Positions 40,418-49,209 are shown, counted from the first letter of the stretch. The stretch: 64,000 nucleotides of DNA from Nocardioides sp. Soil797 (GCA_001429555.1 LMSR01000001.1:2337-66336); one strand, 5' to 3'. A program made the numbers and translations. Notes: generated by a model not told the origin, from the sequence alone.

Positions 40418-41737
40418 GTGAAGACTCTCGTGATCGGCACCGGCGGCCGCGAACACGCCCTCGTCCTTGCCCTCGCCCAGGACCCGGCGGTCACCGAGGT
40501 GCACGCCGCTCCCGGCAACCCCGGCATGGCGGAGACGGCCACCCTGCACGAGGTCGACCCGATGGACGGCGAGGCGGTTGCCTCGCTCGCGGCCGAGCTC
40601 GGCGTCGACCTCGTCGTGGTCGGCCCCGAGGCGCCTCTGGTGGCCGGTGTCGGCGACGCCGTGACCGAGCGTGGCATTGCCAGCTTCGGACCGTCCCTCG
40701 CGGCCGCGCAGCTCGAGGGCTCCAAGGCGTTCAGCAAGGAGGTGATGGCCGCGGCCGGGGTGCCGACCGCCGGCTCCGCCACCTGCTCGACCCCCGAGGA
40801 GGCGGCCGCTGCGCTGGACACGTTCGGGGCGCCGTACGTCGTCAAGGACAACGCGCTCGCCGCCGGCAAGGGGGTCGTGGTCACCAACGACCGTGCGGAG
40901 GCGCTGGCCCACGCCGCGTCCTGCGAGACCGTGGTGATCGAGGAGTTCCTCGACGGGCCTGAGGTGTCGCTGTTCGCGGTCTGCGACGGCGCGATGGCCC
41001 ACCCGTTGCAGCCGGCCCAGGACTTCAAGCGGATCTTCGACGGGGGGCACGGTGCCAACACCGGTGGCATGGGCTCCTACTCGCCACTGACCTGGGCGCC
41101 CGAAGACCTGACTGCAACGGTGATGGACACCGTCGTCCAGCCCACGCTCGACGAGATGGCGCGACGTGGCATCCCCTTCCGCGGCTGCCTCTACGTGGGC
41201 CTGGCACTGACCACCGCCGGCCCCAAGGTGATCGAGTTCAACGTGCGCTTCGGTGACCCCGACATCCAGCCGGTGCTGGCCCTGCTCGACTCGCCCCTGG
41301 GCGAGCTGCTGCTGGCGGCGGCGCAGGGCCGGCTCGCCGAGGTCGAGGCGCCCAGGTTCCGTGACGACGCGAGTGTCACCGTGGTGCTGGCGTCGGCCGG
41401 CTACCCGGAGTCGTCGTCCAAGGGTGACGTGATCACCGGAGTCGGCGCGGCCAACGGCGTCAACGACGTCGACGTCATCCACGCCGGCACCGCGATCGTC
41501 GAGACCGATGCCGGCGAGCGGTCGCTGGTCACCGCCGGTGGGCGGGTGCTCGCCGTGCGGGCTGTCGGCTACGACATCGACGACGCCCGGGCGCGGGCCT
41601 ACGCCGCCGCCGACCTGATCTCGTTCGAGGGCATGCAGCGTCGCTCCGACATCGCCGCGGAGCCGCTGGGCGTCGTCGAGGGTGCCTCCGCCCTGCGCGA
41701 ACCTGCAATTGTTGTTTGCCGAACCGGCAATTCTTGA
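40418..41737 (+). CDS. purD: Phosphoribosylamine-glycine ligase (GAR synthetase)
   Basis: A 439-residue ATP-grasp enzyme for the second step of de novo purine synthesis. The N-terminal domain shows LVIGTGGREHALVLAL and HAAPGNPGMAE. The ATP-grasp core has YVVKDNALAAGKGVVV and GGHGANTGGMGSYSP, and the metal-binding EFNVRFGDPDIQPVL has GDPD where GDPE is usual. GTG start. The C-terminus runs about 25 residues past the usual SFEGMQxRSDIA end, closing in REPAIVVCRTGNS within an AT-richer stretch that forms a TTGCCG/CGGCAA hairpin. Divergent from the FG-GAP kinase; purB follows 88 bp later. Confidence 0.96.
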   Translation: MKTLVIGTGGREHALVLALAQDPAVTEVHAAPGNPGMAETATLHEVDPMDGEAVASLAAELGVDLVVVGPEAPLVAGVGDAVTERGIASFGPSLAAAQLEGSKAFSKEVMAAAGVPTAGSATCSTPEEAAAALDTFGAPYVVKDNALAAGKGVVVTNDRAEALAHAASCETVVIEEFLDGPEVSLFAVCDGAMAHPLQPAQDFKRIFDGGHGANTGGMGSYSPLTWAPEDLTATVMDTVVQPTLDEMARRGIPFRGCLYVGLALTTAGPKVIEFNVRFGDPDIQPVLALLDSPLGELLLAAAQGRLAEVEAPRFRDDASVTVVLASAGYPESSSKGDVITGVGAANGVNDVDVIHAGTAIVETDAGERSLVTAGGRVLAVRAVGYDIDDARARAYAAADLISFEGMQRRSDIAAEPLGVVEGASALREPAIVVCRTGNS

Positions 41738-41825
41738 CGTCAGAAACTGTGCCGGTCTTGTCGCCTGTCTCTCGCCCGGACGCATGATTCGGGGGCTCCC
41801 GCCCTGCGTGGGAGAATGTGGCCTC

Positions 41826-43256
41826 GTGACCGTTCCCAACGTGCTTGCCACCCGTTACGCCGCCGCCGACCTCGCCACGATCTGGTCCCCGGAGCACAAG
41901 GTGGTGCTCGAGCGACAGCTCTGGATCGCCGTGCTGAAGGCCCAGAAGGACCTCGGCATCGACGTGCCCGACGGGGTCGTCGAGGACTACCAGGCCGTCG
42001 TCGACAAGGGCACCGACGGCGTCGACCTGCAGTCCATCGCCGACCGTGAGCGGGTCACCCGTCACGACGTGAAGGCCCGCATCGAGGAGTTCTGCGCGCT
42101 CGCCGGCCACGAGCACATTCACAAGGGGATGACCTCGCGCGACCTCACCGAGAACGTCGAGCAGCTGCAGGTGCGCCAGTCGTTGGAGATCCTGCGAGAC
42201 CGCGGCATCGCCACGTTGGGCCGGCTGGCCCGCCTGGCCACCGAGCACGAGACGACCGTGATGGCGGGTCGCTCCCACAACGTGGCCGCCCAGGCCACCA
42301 CCCTCGGGAAGCGCTTCGCCACCGTCGCCGACGAGATGCTGGTCGCGATCACCCGCATCGAGGAGCTGCTGGCGCGCTACCCACTGCGCGGCATCAAGGG
42401 ACCGATGGGCACCTCCCAGGACATGCTCGACCTGCTCGACGGCGACGCCGCCAAGCTGGCCGAGCTCGAGTCCCGGGTGGCCGCCCACCTCGGTTTCGAC
42501 CACGTGCTCACCTCGGTCGGCCAGGTCTACCCGCGCTCGCTCGACTTCGAGGCGGTCTCCGCGTTGGTGCAGCTGGTCGCCGGGCCTTCCAACCTGGCCA
42601 CGACGATCCGTCTGATGGCGGGCATCGAGCTGGTCACCGAAGGGTTCAAGGAGGGGCAGGTCGGCTCGTCGGCCATGCCCCACAAGATGAACACGCGTTC
42701 CTGCGAGCGGGTCAACGGCCTCGCGGTGATCCTGCGCGGTCACCTCTCCATGGTCGGCGAGCTGGCCGGTGACCAGTGGAACGAGGGCGACGTCTCCTGT
42801 TCCGTCGTACGGCGGGTGGCCCTGCCCGACGCGTTCTTCGCCGCCGACGGACTCTTCCAGACCTTCCTCACCGTGCTCGACGAGTTCGGCGCGTTCCCGG
42901 CCGTCATCCAGCGTGAGCTCGACCGCTACCTCCCGTTCCTGGCCACCACGAAGGTGCTGATGAGCGCCGTGCGCAACGGCGTCGGGCGTGAGTCCGCTCA
43001 CGAGGCGATCAAGGAGCACGCGGTCGCGGTGGCCCTCGAGATGCGTCAGGGCCTGGCCGAGAACGACCTCTTCGACCGCCTTGCCGGCGACGAGCGTCTG
43101 GGCCTGACCAAGGACCAGATTGCCGCTCTGGTGGCCGAACCGATCGCCTTCACCGGCGCCGCAGTCGACCAGGTCCAGGCCGTCGTACGCCGGGTTGCCG
43201 AGCTCGCGGACGCCCACCCGGACGCGATCTCCTATGCACCGGGGGGCATCCTCTGA
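41826..43256 (+). CDS. purB: Adenylosuccinate lyase
   Basis: A 476-residue fumarase/aspartase-superfamily lyase that cleaves SAICAR to AICAR and adenylosuccinate to AMP. The superfamily signature GSSAMPHKMNTRSCERVNG holds the catalytic serine loop. The histidine region is MAGRSHNVAAQATT and the early segment is HKGMTSRDLTEN. GTG start (MTVPNVLATRYAA). Same strand as purD with an 88-bp gap holding no recognised signal. BCCT transporter follows after 94 bp. Confidence 0.97.
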   Translation: MTVPNVLATRYAAADLATIWSPEHKVVLERQLWIAVLKAQKDLGIDVPDGVVEDYQAVVDKGTDGVDLQSIADRERVTRHDVKARIEEFCALAGHEHIHKGMTSRDLTENVEQLQVRQSLEILRDRGIATLGRLARLATEHETTVMAGRSHNVAAQATTLGKRFATVADEMLVAITRIEELLARYPLRGIKGPMGTSQDMLDLLDGDAAKLAELESRVAAHLGFDHVLTSVGQVYPRSLDFEAVSALVQLVAGPSNLATTIRLMAGIELVTEGFKEGQVGSSAMPHKMNTRSCERVNGLAVILRGHLSMVGELAGDQWNEGDVSCSVVRRVALPDAFFAADGLFQTFLTVLDEFGAFPAVIQRELDRYLPFLATTKVLMSAVRNGVGRESAHEAIKEHAVAVALEMRQGLAENDLFDRLAGDERLGLTKDQIAALVAEPIAFTGAAVDQVQAVVRRVAELADAHPDAISYAPGGIL

Positions 43257-43350
43257 CAAGGTGAGTCAGGTCCGTTGAGAGTTGCGTGAATGCGTGCAAC
43301 CTGCAACGGTCGATGGGTTTTGAGTTCCCACGCCCTAGGAGGCGCTCCCT

Positions 43351-45162
43351 GTGACCACACAGCAGGATCCAACAAGATCACCCGATGATCCGACCGGGAA
43401 GACGCACCCGGCCCTCGACTACCCGGCCGACATCGAGAAGGCCCAGGACACGTCCAAGATCGACTGGATCGTCTTCGGTGTCACCGCCTCGATCGCCATC
43501 GGCTTCCTGGTCTGGGGCTTCCTGGACACCAACGGGCTCGGCTCGGCGTCCGAGACGGCGCTCAGCAAGTCCATGCTCTACCTCGGCTGGTTCTTCGTCC
43601 TGACCGCGTCCGGGTTCGTGGTGTTCGCGATCTGGCTCGCACTGGGCAAGTACGGCAACATCCCGCTCGGTCGCGACGGCGAGGAGCCGGAGTTCCGGAC
43701 GTCGTCCTGGATCGCGATGATGTTCTCCGCGGGCATGGGCATCGGCCTGATGTTCTACGGCGTCAGTGAGCCGCTCACCTTCTTCGCGGGTGGCACCAGC
43801 GACGCCGAAGCAGTGGCGGGCATTCCCGGCACCGCTGGTGCCGACCAGGCTGAGCTGGCCCGCCAGGCGATGGCCCAGACGTTGTTCCACTGGACGCTCC
43901 ACCCGTGGGCGATCTATGCGGTGGTCGGCCTGGCCATCGCGTACGGCGTGTTCCGCAAGGGCCGGCTCCAGCTGATCAGCTCCGCCTTCGAGCCGATCCT
44001 GGGCACCAAGGTGCACGGGCCGGTCGGCAAGGTCATCGACATGCTGGCGATCTTCGCCACCCTGTTCGGCTCGGCCGCGTCCCTGGGCCTGGGTGCCCTG
44101 CAGATCAAGACCGGCCTCGAGCTCTTCGACGGAATCGGCAAGATCGGCAATGGCATCCTGGTCGCGCTGATCGCCTTCCTGACCTGCTGCTTCATCCTCT
44201 CCGCGGTCTCCGGAGTCGGCAAGGGCATCCAGCTGCTCTCCAACATCAACATGGTGCTGGCCCTGCTGCTCGCGGTCTTCGTCTTCGTGGTCGGCCCGAC
44301 GATGTTCATCCTGAACATCCTTCCCTCCGCGATCGCCGAGTACGCCGGAGACCTGCCCGAGATGGCCGGCCGGATCAACGACGGCCAGAGCGAGTACAAC
44401 GACGCCTGGCTGAGCTCCTACACGGTCTTCTACTGGGCGTGGTGGATCTCGTGGACCCCCTTCGTGGGCATGTTCATCGCCCGCATCTCGCGTGGTCGCA
44501 CGATTCGCCAGTTCGTCACCGGAGTGCTGTTGGTGCCGAGCCTGGTCAGCCTGGTCTGGTTCGCGATCTTCGGCGGTACGGCGATCAAGTTCCAGATGGA
44601 CGGCAAGAACGTGTTCGACGGCGGGGCCGAGGCCCAGCTGTTCAACACCCTCGAGCACCTGCCGATGACGGCGATCGCCTCGGTGCTGGTGATGATCCTG
44701 GTCGCGATCTTCTTCGTCTCCGGAGCCGACGCAGCCTCGATCGTGATGGGGTCCCTGTCCCAGCACGGTGCCCTCGAGCCGAAGCGTTCGCCCGTTGTCT
44801 TCTGGGGTGTCGCGACCGGTGCCGTGGCGGCGGTGATGTTGCTGATCGGCGGTGACACCGCATTGAACGGGTTGAAGAACATCACGATCGTGGCGGCGGT
44901 GCCGTTCGTGTTCGTGATGGTCGGACTCTGCGTGTGTCTGGTGAAGGACCTCTCGCAGGACCCGCTCGTCGTCCGTCGTCAGTACGCCGTCGAGGCCGTG
45001 CACCACGCCGTTGTCGCGGGTGTCACCGAGCACGGCGACGAGTTCGCGCTGTCCGTGGAGAAGGACGAGAACAGCCACTACACGGCAGCGGCCTCCCAGG
45101 AGAGCAGCGACCCGGATCAGTCCACGGATGCCGAGAAGCAGGGATCATCCGGCACGGACTAG
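43351..45162 (+). CDS. BCCT-family compatible-solute transporter (betaine/choline/carnitine type)
   Basis: A 603-residue secondary transporter with 12 membrane helices and cytosolic tails. BCCT features are SAGMGIGLMFYGVSEPLTFF (the Gly-rich helix 3 segment), HWTLHPWAIYAVVGLAIAYG and the signature YWAWWISWTPFVGMFIARIS with its aromatic substrate box, followed by RGRTIRQFV. GMGIG fits a Na+-coupled betaine carrier rather than a proton-coupled choline carrier (family knowledge, moderate certainty). The ~75-residue acidic C-terminal tail may act in osmosensing. AGGAGG precedes the GTG start. A strong hairpin at 45187-45220 follows. Confidence 0.95.
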   Translation: MTTQQDPTRSPDDPTGKTHPALDYPADIEKAQDTSKIDWIVFGVTASIAIGFLVWGFLDTNGLGSASETALSKSMLYLGWFFVLTASGFVVFAIWLALGKYGNIPLGRDGEEPEFRTSSWIAMMFSAGMGIGLMFYGVSEPLTFFAGGTSDAEAVAGIPGTAGADQAELARQAMAQTLFHWTLHPWAIYAVVGLAIAYGVFRKGRLQLISSAFEPILGTKVHGPVGKVIDMLAIFATLFGSAASLGLGALQIKTGLELFDGIGKIGNGILVALIAFLTCCFILSAVSGVGKGIQLLSNINMVLALLLAVFVFVVGPTMFILNILPSAIAEYAGDLPEMAGRINDGQSEYNDAWLSSYTVFYWAWWISWTPFVGMFIARISRGRTIRQFVTGVLLVPSLVSLVWFAIFGGTAIKFQMDGKNVFDGGAEAQLFNTLEHLPMTAIASVLVMILVAIFFVSGADAASIVMGSLSQHGALEPKRSPVVFWGVATGAVAAVMLLIGGDTALNGLKNITIVAAVPFVFVMVGLCVCLVKDLSQDPLVVRRQYAVEAVHHAVVAGVTEHGDEFALSVEKDENSHYTAAASQESSDPDQSTDAEKQGSSGTD

Positions 45163-45186
45163 TCCTTTCGGACAAATTGTGGCAAA

Positions 45187-45220
45187 CAGCATGCGGCAGG
45201 GATTCCCCTGCCGCATGCTG
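45187..45220 (+). terminator. Perfect 15-bp hairpin between BCCT gene and the next start codon
   Basis: A perfect inverted repeat with 15-bp arms (CAGCATGCGGCAGGG and its complement) and a 4-base loop, 24 bp after the BCCT stop. It has no T-run, as usual for actinobacterial terminators. It ends 6 bases before the ATG at 45227, and its arms contain two further in-frame ATGs of the downstream gene, so it could also act on translation initiation. Confidence 0.7.
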
Positions 45221-45226
45221 CGTTCC

Positions 45227-46126
45227 ATGAACCTCACCAAACGCCTCGGCGCTGCCGTCTTCCTGATCGCCATGAGCGTGGGACTGGTGAACCTGCCGTC
45301 CACCGCATCTGCCGCCCCCGCTGCCTCGGCTCCCGCCGCCCCCGCAGCCTCGGCGCAGCGCGCCGTCGTGAACCAGTCCGCCTGCACCTCGGCGAGCAAG
45401 GCGCTCCCGAAGGCCAAGAAGGCCCAGAAGGTGGCCAAGAAGGCCGTCGCCGCGAAGAAGAAGGCGGTCAAGAAGGCCAAGAAGCGTCACCTCGCCAGGG
45501 CCAAGGTCACCAAGGCCACGAAGAAGCTGAAGAAGGCCAAGAAGGCGCTGCGGGCCAAGCAGGCCCGGGTCAAGCGGCTGAAGGCATCGAAGGCGAAGAA
45601 CTGTGCCCCGGTCGAGTCGGGCCTCTCGGCCGATCAGCTCGGTCAGTTGCTGGCCCTGCTCAGTGGCGCTGCCGCCGGCGGCTCGGACCTGCCGCTCGAC
45701 CTCGGTCAGCTGACCGACCTGCTCGACGGGATCGTCCCCGGTGGCGCGGAAGCGCTCGACCCCGCGATGCTGTTGGATCTCCTGGCTGGCTTCAACAGCG
45801 GTGCCCTCGACCCCGCCTCGCTCGACCCGGCCGCTCTGGCGGCACTTCTCGGTGGCTTCTCGCCAGACCAGTTGACCGACCTGCTCTCCGGTGCGCCGCT
45901 GGACCCGGCGATGGCGATGGCGATGTTCCAGACCTTCGTCGACATGTTCGGTGACCTGGCCGGTGGTGGCTTCGAGCTGCCTGACGGTTTCGACCCGTCT
46001 GGCCTGCTCGACATCCTGGGTGGCCTGCTCGGCGGGCTGCTCGGTGGCAACGTCCCCGGCATCCCGGGGCTGCCCGAGCTGCCCTGCCTGCCGATCCCGC
46101 TCCCGATTCCGCTGCCCGGCTGCTGA
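45227..46126 (+). CDS. Secreted Lys/Ala-rich (histone-like) and Leu/Gly-rich protein of unknown function
   Basis: A 299-residue protein. The signal peptide is LTKRLGAAVFLIAMSVGLVNLPSTASA. A Pro/Ala spacer and Cys follow, then a ~65-residue strongly basic segment of repeated KAKK, KKAVKKAKK and KKLKKAKKAL, ending in Cys. The C-terminal ~170 residues are acidic and rich in Leu, Gly, Asp and Pro with repeated LLDLLAG/ALLGGFSPDQLTDLL units, and it closes in PIPLPIPLPGC. I recognise no family. A role in binding anionic cell-wall polymers or DNA outside the cell is speculation. In-frame ATGs at 45191 and 45215 lie inside the preceding hairpin. Confidence 0.7.
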   Translation: MNLTKRLGAAVFLIAMSVGLVNLPSTASAAPAASAPAAPAASAQRAVVNQSACTSASKALPKAKKAQKVAKKAVAAKKKAVKKAKKRHLARAKVTKATKKLKKAKKALRAKQARVKRLKASKAKNCAPVESGLSADQLGQLLALLSGAAAGGSDLPLDLGQLTDLLDGIVPGGAEALDPAMLLDLLAGFNSGALDPASLDPAALAALLGGFSPDQLTDLLSGAPLDPAMAMAMFQTFVDMFGDLAGGGFELPDGFDPSGLLDILGGLLGGLLGGNVPGIPGLPELPCLPIPLPIPLPGC

Positions 46127-46155
46127 CCAGCGACGCCTGCTGAACGACGAGCGTC

Positions 46156-46216
46156 CACACGCACGAAGGGCTGCGCCGCGCCGGAATCTCCGGTGCGGCG
46201 CAGCCCTTCGGGTGTG
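46156..46216. terminator. Long bidirectional hairpin terminator
   Basis: An inverted repeat with a core of about 17 bp (CGAAGGGCTGCGCCGC against its complement, extended by CCGG and CACAC) lies between the convergent Lys-rich protein and heme-oxygenase genes. Its position and symmetry fit a terminator serving both strands. Confidence 0.85.
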
Positions 46217-46224
46217 TCAGGGGC

Positions 46225-46533
46225 TCAGGTCGCGGGCCTGACGTCCATCACCACGTCGAACTCGAGCAGGTCGGCCCCGGAGGCCACCGGCTTGCCGTTC
46301 TCGCCGGCATGGGCAGCCCGGGCGTCGCCGTCCCGCCAGGCGGCGAAGGACTCCTCGTCCTCCCACTGGGTGACCACGAAGTAGCGCTCCTCGCCCTTGA
46401 CCGGGCGCAGCAGCTGGAACCCGAGGAACCCGGGGGAGTTCTCCACGGTTCCGGCACGCGCGGCGAAGCGTCGCTCGAGCTCGGCATGTGCCTGCGGCGG
46501 GACGTTGATGGCATTGATCTTCACGACTGGCAT
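46225..46533 (-). CDS. MhuD-like heme-degrading monooxygenase
   Basis: A 102-residue dimeric ABM-fold (ferredoxin-like) protein, very close to Mycobacterium tuberculosis MhuD along its whole length (remembered comparison). Both begin MPVVKINAI and share ENSPGFLGFQLLRPVKGEER and the tail LLEFDVV. The heme-pocket residues Asn7, Trp66 and His75 are all conserved in register. Predicted role: cytosolic opening of the heme ring to release iron, giving mycobilin-type or staphylobilin-type products. No heme importer is in the window. Divergent from another ABM-domain gene across 82 bp. Confidence 0.92.
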   Translation of the reverse strand: MPVVKINAINVPPQAHAELERRFAARAGTVENSPGFLGFQLLRPVKGEERYFVVTQWEDEESFAAWRDGDARAAHAGENGKPVASGADLLEFDVVMDVRPAT

Positions 46534-46615
46534 GACTCGAGACTAGTGTCCATCACCGTCGGTTCGTCTGGTGTCCCGCACCCCGGGCCCGCGCTCCGGT
46601 GCGATCCTTGGTGCC

Positions 46616-47179
46616 ATGACAGCACCGGTCACCGTCTCGATCACCCGCCACATCGACCCGGAGCACAACGCCGAGATGCTGGCCTGGGTCCAGGCGGGCG
46701 CGTCGTTGGCTGAGCGCTTCGACGGCTTCCTCGGCGTCGGTTGGGTCCGTCCCGCCCCGGAATCCGACGAGTGGCACATGCTCTACCGCTTCGCCGACGC
46801 CGCTTCGTTGGCGACGTGGGAGGCCTCGGCCCAGCGCAGGTGGTGGCTCGATGCCGCCCAGGGGCGCATCGCGGAGTCCCGGGTGGAACGACGCACCGGC
46901 ATCGAAGGCTGGTTCGACGAGCCCACGACGTACGACATCGCCGGTGCGCAGGTGCCCGAACCACCCGCCCCCGCGCCACCACGCTGGAAGCAGATGGTGA
47001 CGATCTTCCTCGTCTTCTTCCCGCTCAGCCTCTGCGCCAACTGGGTGGTGGGGCACACCATCGTCGACTGGCCGCTGGTCCTGCGCGTGCTCGCATCGGT
47101 GTTGGTGATGACGCCGTTGATGACCTACATCTTCCTGCCGTGGATCACCCGGCGGATGGCGTGGTGGCTGCACCGGTGA
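46616..47179 (+). CDS. ABM-domain protein with C-terminal membrane anchor
   Basis: A 187-residue protein. An N-terminal antibiotic-biosynthesis-monooxygenase fold (about 1-100: VTVSITRHIDPEHNAEMLAWV, FDGFLGVGWVRP, WHMLYRFADAASLATWEAS) is followed by a Pro-rich linker and two membrane helices (MVTIFLVFFPLSLCANWVVG and VLRVLASVLVMTPLMTYIFL). The catalytic activity of this membrane-anchored ABM group is unknown. It faces the MhuD-like gene head to head, so both ABM proteins may share a promoter region. Confidence 0.82.
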   Translation: MTAPVTVSITRHIDPEHNAEMLAWVQAGASLAERFDGFLGVGWVRPAPESDEWHMLYRFADAASLATWEASAQRRWWLDAAQGRIAESRVERRTGIEGWFDEPTTYDIAGAQVPEPPAPAPPRWKQMVTIFLVFFPLSLCANWVVGHTIVDWPLVLRVLASVLVMTPLMTYIFLPWITRRMAWWLHR

Positions 47180-47197
47180 CCACCGGGGCGCCGCCGG

Positions 47198-47809
47198 TCA
47201 CACCGTGGCATCGCCCTCGTGGGTGGCCAGCTTGCGGGCCACCTCCTGCCAGTCGGCGCGCCAGACGTCCTCAGGGCCGGGCGGCAGCATCTCGTCCCAC
47301 TCGACGGCCATGCTGCCCAGGATGATCGGGAAGCGGTCGGGTCGGGCGATGAACCACAGGTGCAGGTGCGCGCCTCCGTCACCCCAGCGGCACACGTGCA
47401 CCCTCCCGATGTTGGTCAGCCCGGCCATGATCCGGGAGAGACGGACCTGCAGCCGGCCGTACTCGGCGGCCATGTTCTCGTCGAGGTCGTCGCCGTCCAG
47501 GTGCTCGATCGGGTGCAGCCAGAGCATCAGCGGCAGGCCGCTCGGCGCTTCCCCGCGGGTGACCTTCCAACGTTCGTTGCGCCAGATGACCCGCTCGTCG
47601 CTGGCACACGTCGAACAGTCCTGGCCGTCCTCGCCGTGACGAGGTTGCTCCGCCTCGACGGGCGGCGCCAACACCTTCGGCTGCAGCTCGCCGTCGACGA
47701 CCTCCCACGGGAAGATGTCCCACTCGCCGACGGGTGGCATGGGCAGCCGCCCGTCAGCACCGACTGCGGCGACGACACGTGCGTGGATGTCTTCACTGGT
47801 CTGGGGCAT
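47198..47809 (-). CDS. HIT-superfamily (histidine triad-like) protein
   Basis: A 203-residue soluble protein. The HIT-like core is LMLWLHPIEHLDGDDLDENM followed by the histidine-triad-type motif GGAHLHLWFIARP (HxH pattern). A CSTCASDERVIW element before it may bind zinc, as in GalT-like members. HIT proteins hydrolyse or transfer nucleoside phosphates (for example Ap4A or AMP derivatives); the substrate here is unknown. Convergent with the ABM protein and divergent from purC across 44 bp. Confidence 0.75.
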   Translation of the reverse strand: MPQTSEDIHARVVAAVGADGRLPMPPVGEWDIFPWEVVDGELQPKVLAPPVEAEQPRHGEDGQDCSTCASDERVIWRNERWKVTRGEAPSGLPLMLWLHPIEHLDGDDLDENMAAEYGRLQVRLSRIMAGLTNIGRVHVCRWGDGGAHLHLWFIARPDRFPIILGSMAVEWDEMLPPGPEDVWRADWQEVARKLATHEGDATV

Positions 47810-47853
47810 GGCCTCACCCTGCCACGACCGATCGCCCCAGTAGGCTCGGCCCC

Positions 47854-48738
47854 ATGCTGAACATCCCGGACGCGCCGGCCATCGAGGGCACCACCCACCT
47901 GCACTCGGGAAAGGTCCGCGACCTCTACCGCATCGACCAGGGGGAGCACGCCGGCAGCCTGCTGATGGTGGCCAGTGACCGGATCAGCGCCTACGACTTC
48001 GTGCTCAGCTCGACGATCCCCGACAAGGGTGAGATCCTCACTCGCATGTCGTTGTGGTGGTTCGACCAGCTCGGTGCCGACCACCACGTGATCTCGACCC
48101 GGGTGCCGGAATCGGTGGCCGGTCGGGCGGTCATCTGCGAGAACCTCGACATGTTCCCGGTCGAGTGCGTGGCCCGGGGCTACCTGACCGGCTCCGGCCT
48201 GAGGGAGTACGTCGACTTCGGCGAGGTCTGCGGCATCAAGCTGCCGGCCGGACTCGAGGACGGCAGCCGGCTCCCCGTGGCGATCTTCACCCCCGCCACG
48301 AAGGCGGAGGTGGGTGACCACGACGAGAATGTCTCCTTCGATGCCGTGGTCGACACGATCGGTGCCGATGACGCGGCGTCCCTGCGCGAGCAGACCCTCG
48401 ACATCTACGGCCGGGCCGAGGCGATCGCCCGCGAGCGCGGCATCATTCTGGCCGACACCAAGTTCGAGTTCGGCCGCCGCGAGAACGGGCTCATCGTGCT
48501 GGCCGACGAGGTGCTCACTCCCGACTCGTCGCGATTCTGGCCCGCCGACCAGTGGCAGCCGGGGCGCCCGCAGCCGTCGTACGACAAGGACGTCATCCGC
48601 AACTGGCTCACCTCGCCGGCCTCCGGCTGGGACCGTACGTCGGGCGAGGAGCCGCCGGTGCTGCCCGACGAGGTCGTCGAGCTGACCCGCTCGAAGTATG
48701 TCGAGGCCTACGAACGCCTCACCGGCACCGCCTGGTGA
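47854..48738 (+). CDS. purC: SAICAR synthetase (phosphoribosylaminoimidazole-succinocarboxamide synthase)
   Basis: A 294-residue enzyme of purine synthesis that joins CAIR and aspartate with ATP. Motifs: LHSGKVRDLYRID (ATP-binding loop), MVASDRISAYDFVLSSTIPDKG, VECVARGYLTGSGLREY, and ADTKFEFGRRENGLIVLADEVLTPDSSRFW near the C-terminus in outline. Complete at both ends. Its TGA overlaps the GTG start of an SRPBCC protein. Confidence 0.97.
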   Translation: MLNIPDAPAIEGTTHLHSGKVRDLYRIDQGEHAGSLLMVASDRISAYDFVLSSTIPDKGEILTRMSLWWFDQLGADHHVISTRVPESVAGRAVICENLDMFPVECVARGYLTGSGLREYVDFGEVCGIKLPAGLEDGSRLPVAIFTPATKAEVGDHDENVSFDAVVDTIGADDAASLREQTLDIYGRAEAIARERGIILADTKFEFGRRENGLIVLADEVLTPDSSRFWPADQWQPGRPQPSYDKDVIRNWLTSPASGWDRTSGEEPPVLPDEVVELTRSKYVEAYERLTGTAW

Positions 48739-49154
48739 CCTTCACCGTCGAGGTCGACTTCGAGGCACCGCCGCAGGCGGTCTTCGACTGGCTCGCCGAC
48801 CTCGGGAACCGGCCGCTGTGGCAGGCCAGCCTGCGTTCGATCGAGACCAGCGCCCAGCCGCCTTATGCCGTCGGGGCACGGTGGCTGGACGTGACCTGGG
48901 TCGGTCTGCGCCCGCGCATGGAGGTCACCGCATTCGAGCCGGGTGTGCGCTGGGCCGAGCGTGGCCACTGGCACGGGGTGGTCGTCGACCTCGTGCTCGA
49001 CTTCCTCGATCGATCCGGAGGTACGACGGTGCGCGCGACCGCGTCGACCGACGCCCCGGGTTGGCGTCGTCCGATCGGACTTGCCCTCGACGTCGTCGGT
49101 CCTCTGGCAGCCGGCGACGACCTGCGCCGAGCCGCGCGCCTCATTGCTGGTTGA
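48735..49154 (+). CDS. SRPBCC (START-like) family protein
   Basis: A 139-residue helix-grip protein: TFTVEVDFEAPPQAVFDWLADLG as the first strand-helix, then alternating beta strands (ARWLDVTWVGLRPRMEVTAF) and the long C-terminal helix. Such proteins bind hydrophobic ligands (polyketide cyclase, START superfamily); the ligand is unknown. It overlaps purC as GTGA, so it is translationally coupled to it. A GGCTCC/GGAGCC hairpin follows at 49188-49209. Confidence 0.82.
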   Translation: MTFTVEVDFEAPPQAVFDWLADLGNRPLWQASLRSIETSAQPPYAVGARWLDVTWVGLRPRMEVTAFEPGVRWAERGHWHGVVVDLVLDFLDRSGGTTVRATASTDAPGWRRPIGLALDVVGPLAAGDDLRRAARLIAG

Positions 49155-49187
49155 CGGGTCACGGCGTGGCAGTAGGCCCAGTCACCG

Positions 49188-49209
49188 GGCTCCTGTGTGA
49201 TCGGGAGCC
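49188..49209. terminator. Possible weak hairpin terminator after purC-SRPBCC
   Basis: GGCTCC pairs with GGAGCC across a 10-base loop, 33 bp after the SRPBCC stop and before the convergent HNH pseudogene. The stem is only 6 bp and there is no T-run, so this is tentative. Confidence 0.35.

Noticed and set aside
45163..45226. Riboswitch before the Lys-rich gene
   Set aside because: The sequence is a single perfect hairpin with no aptamer-like multi-helix structure.
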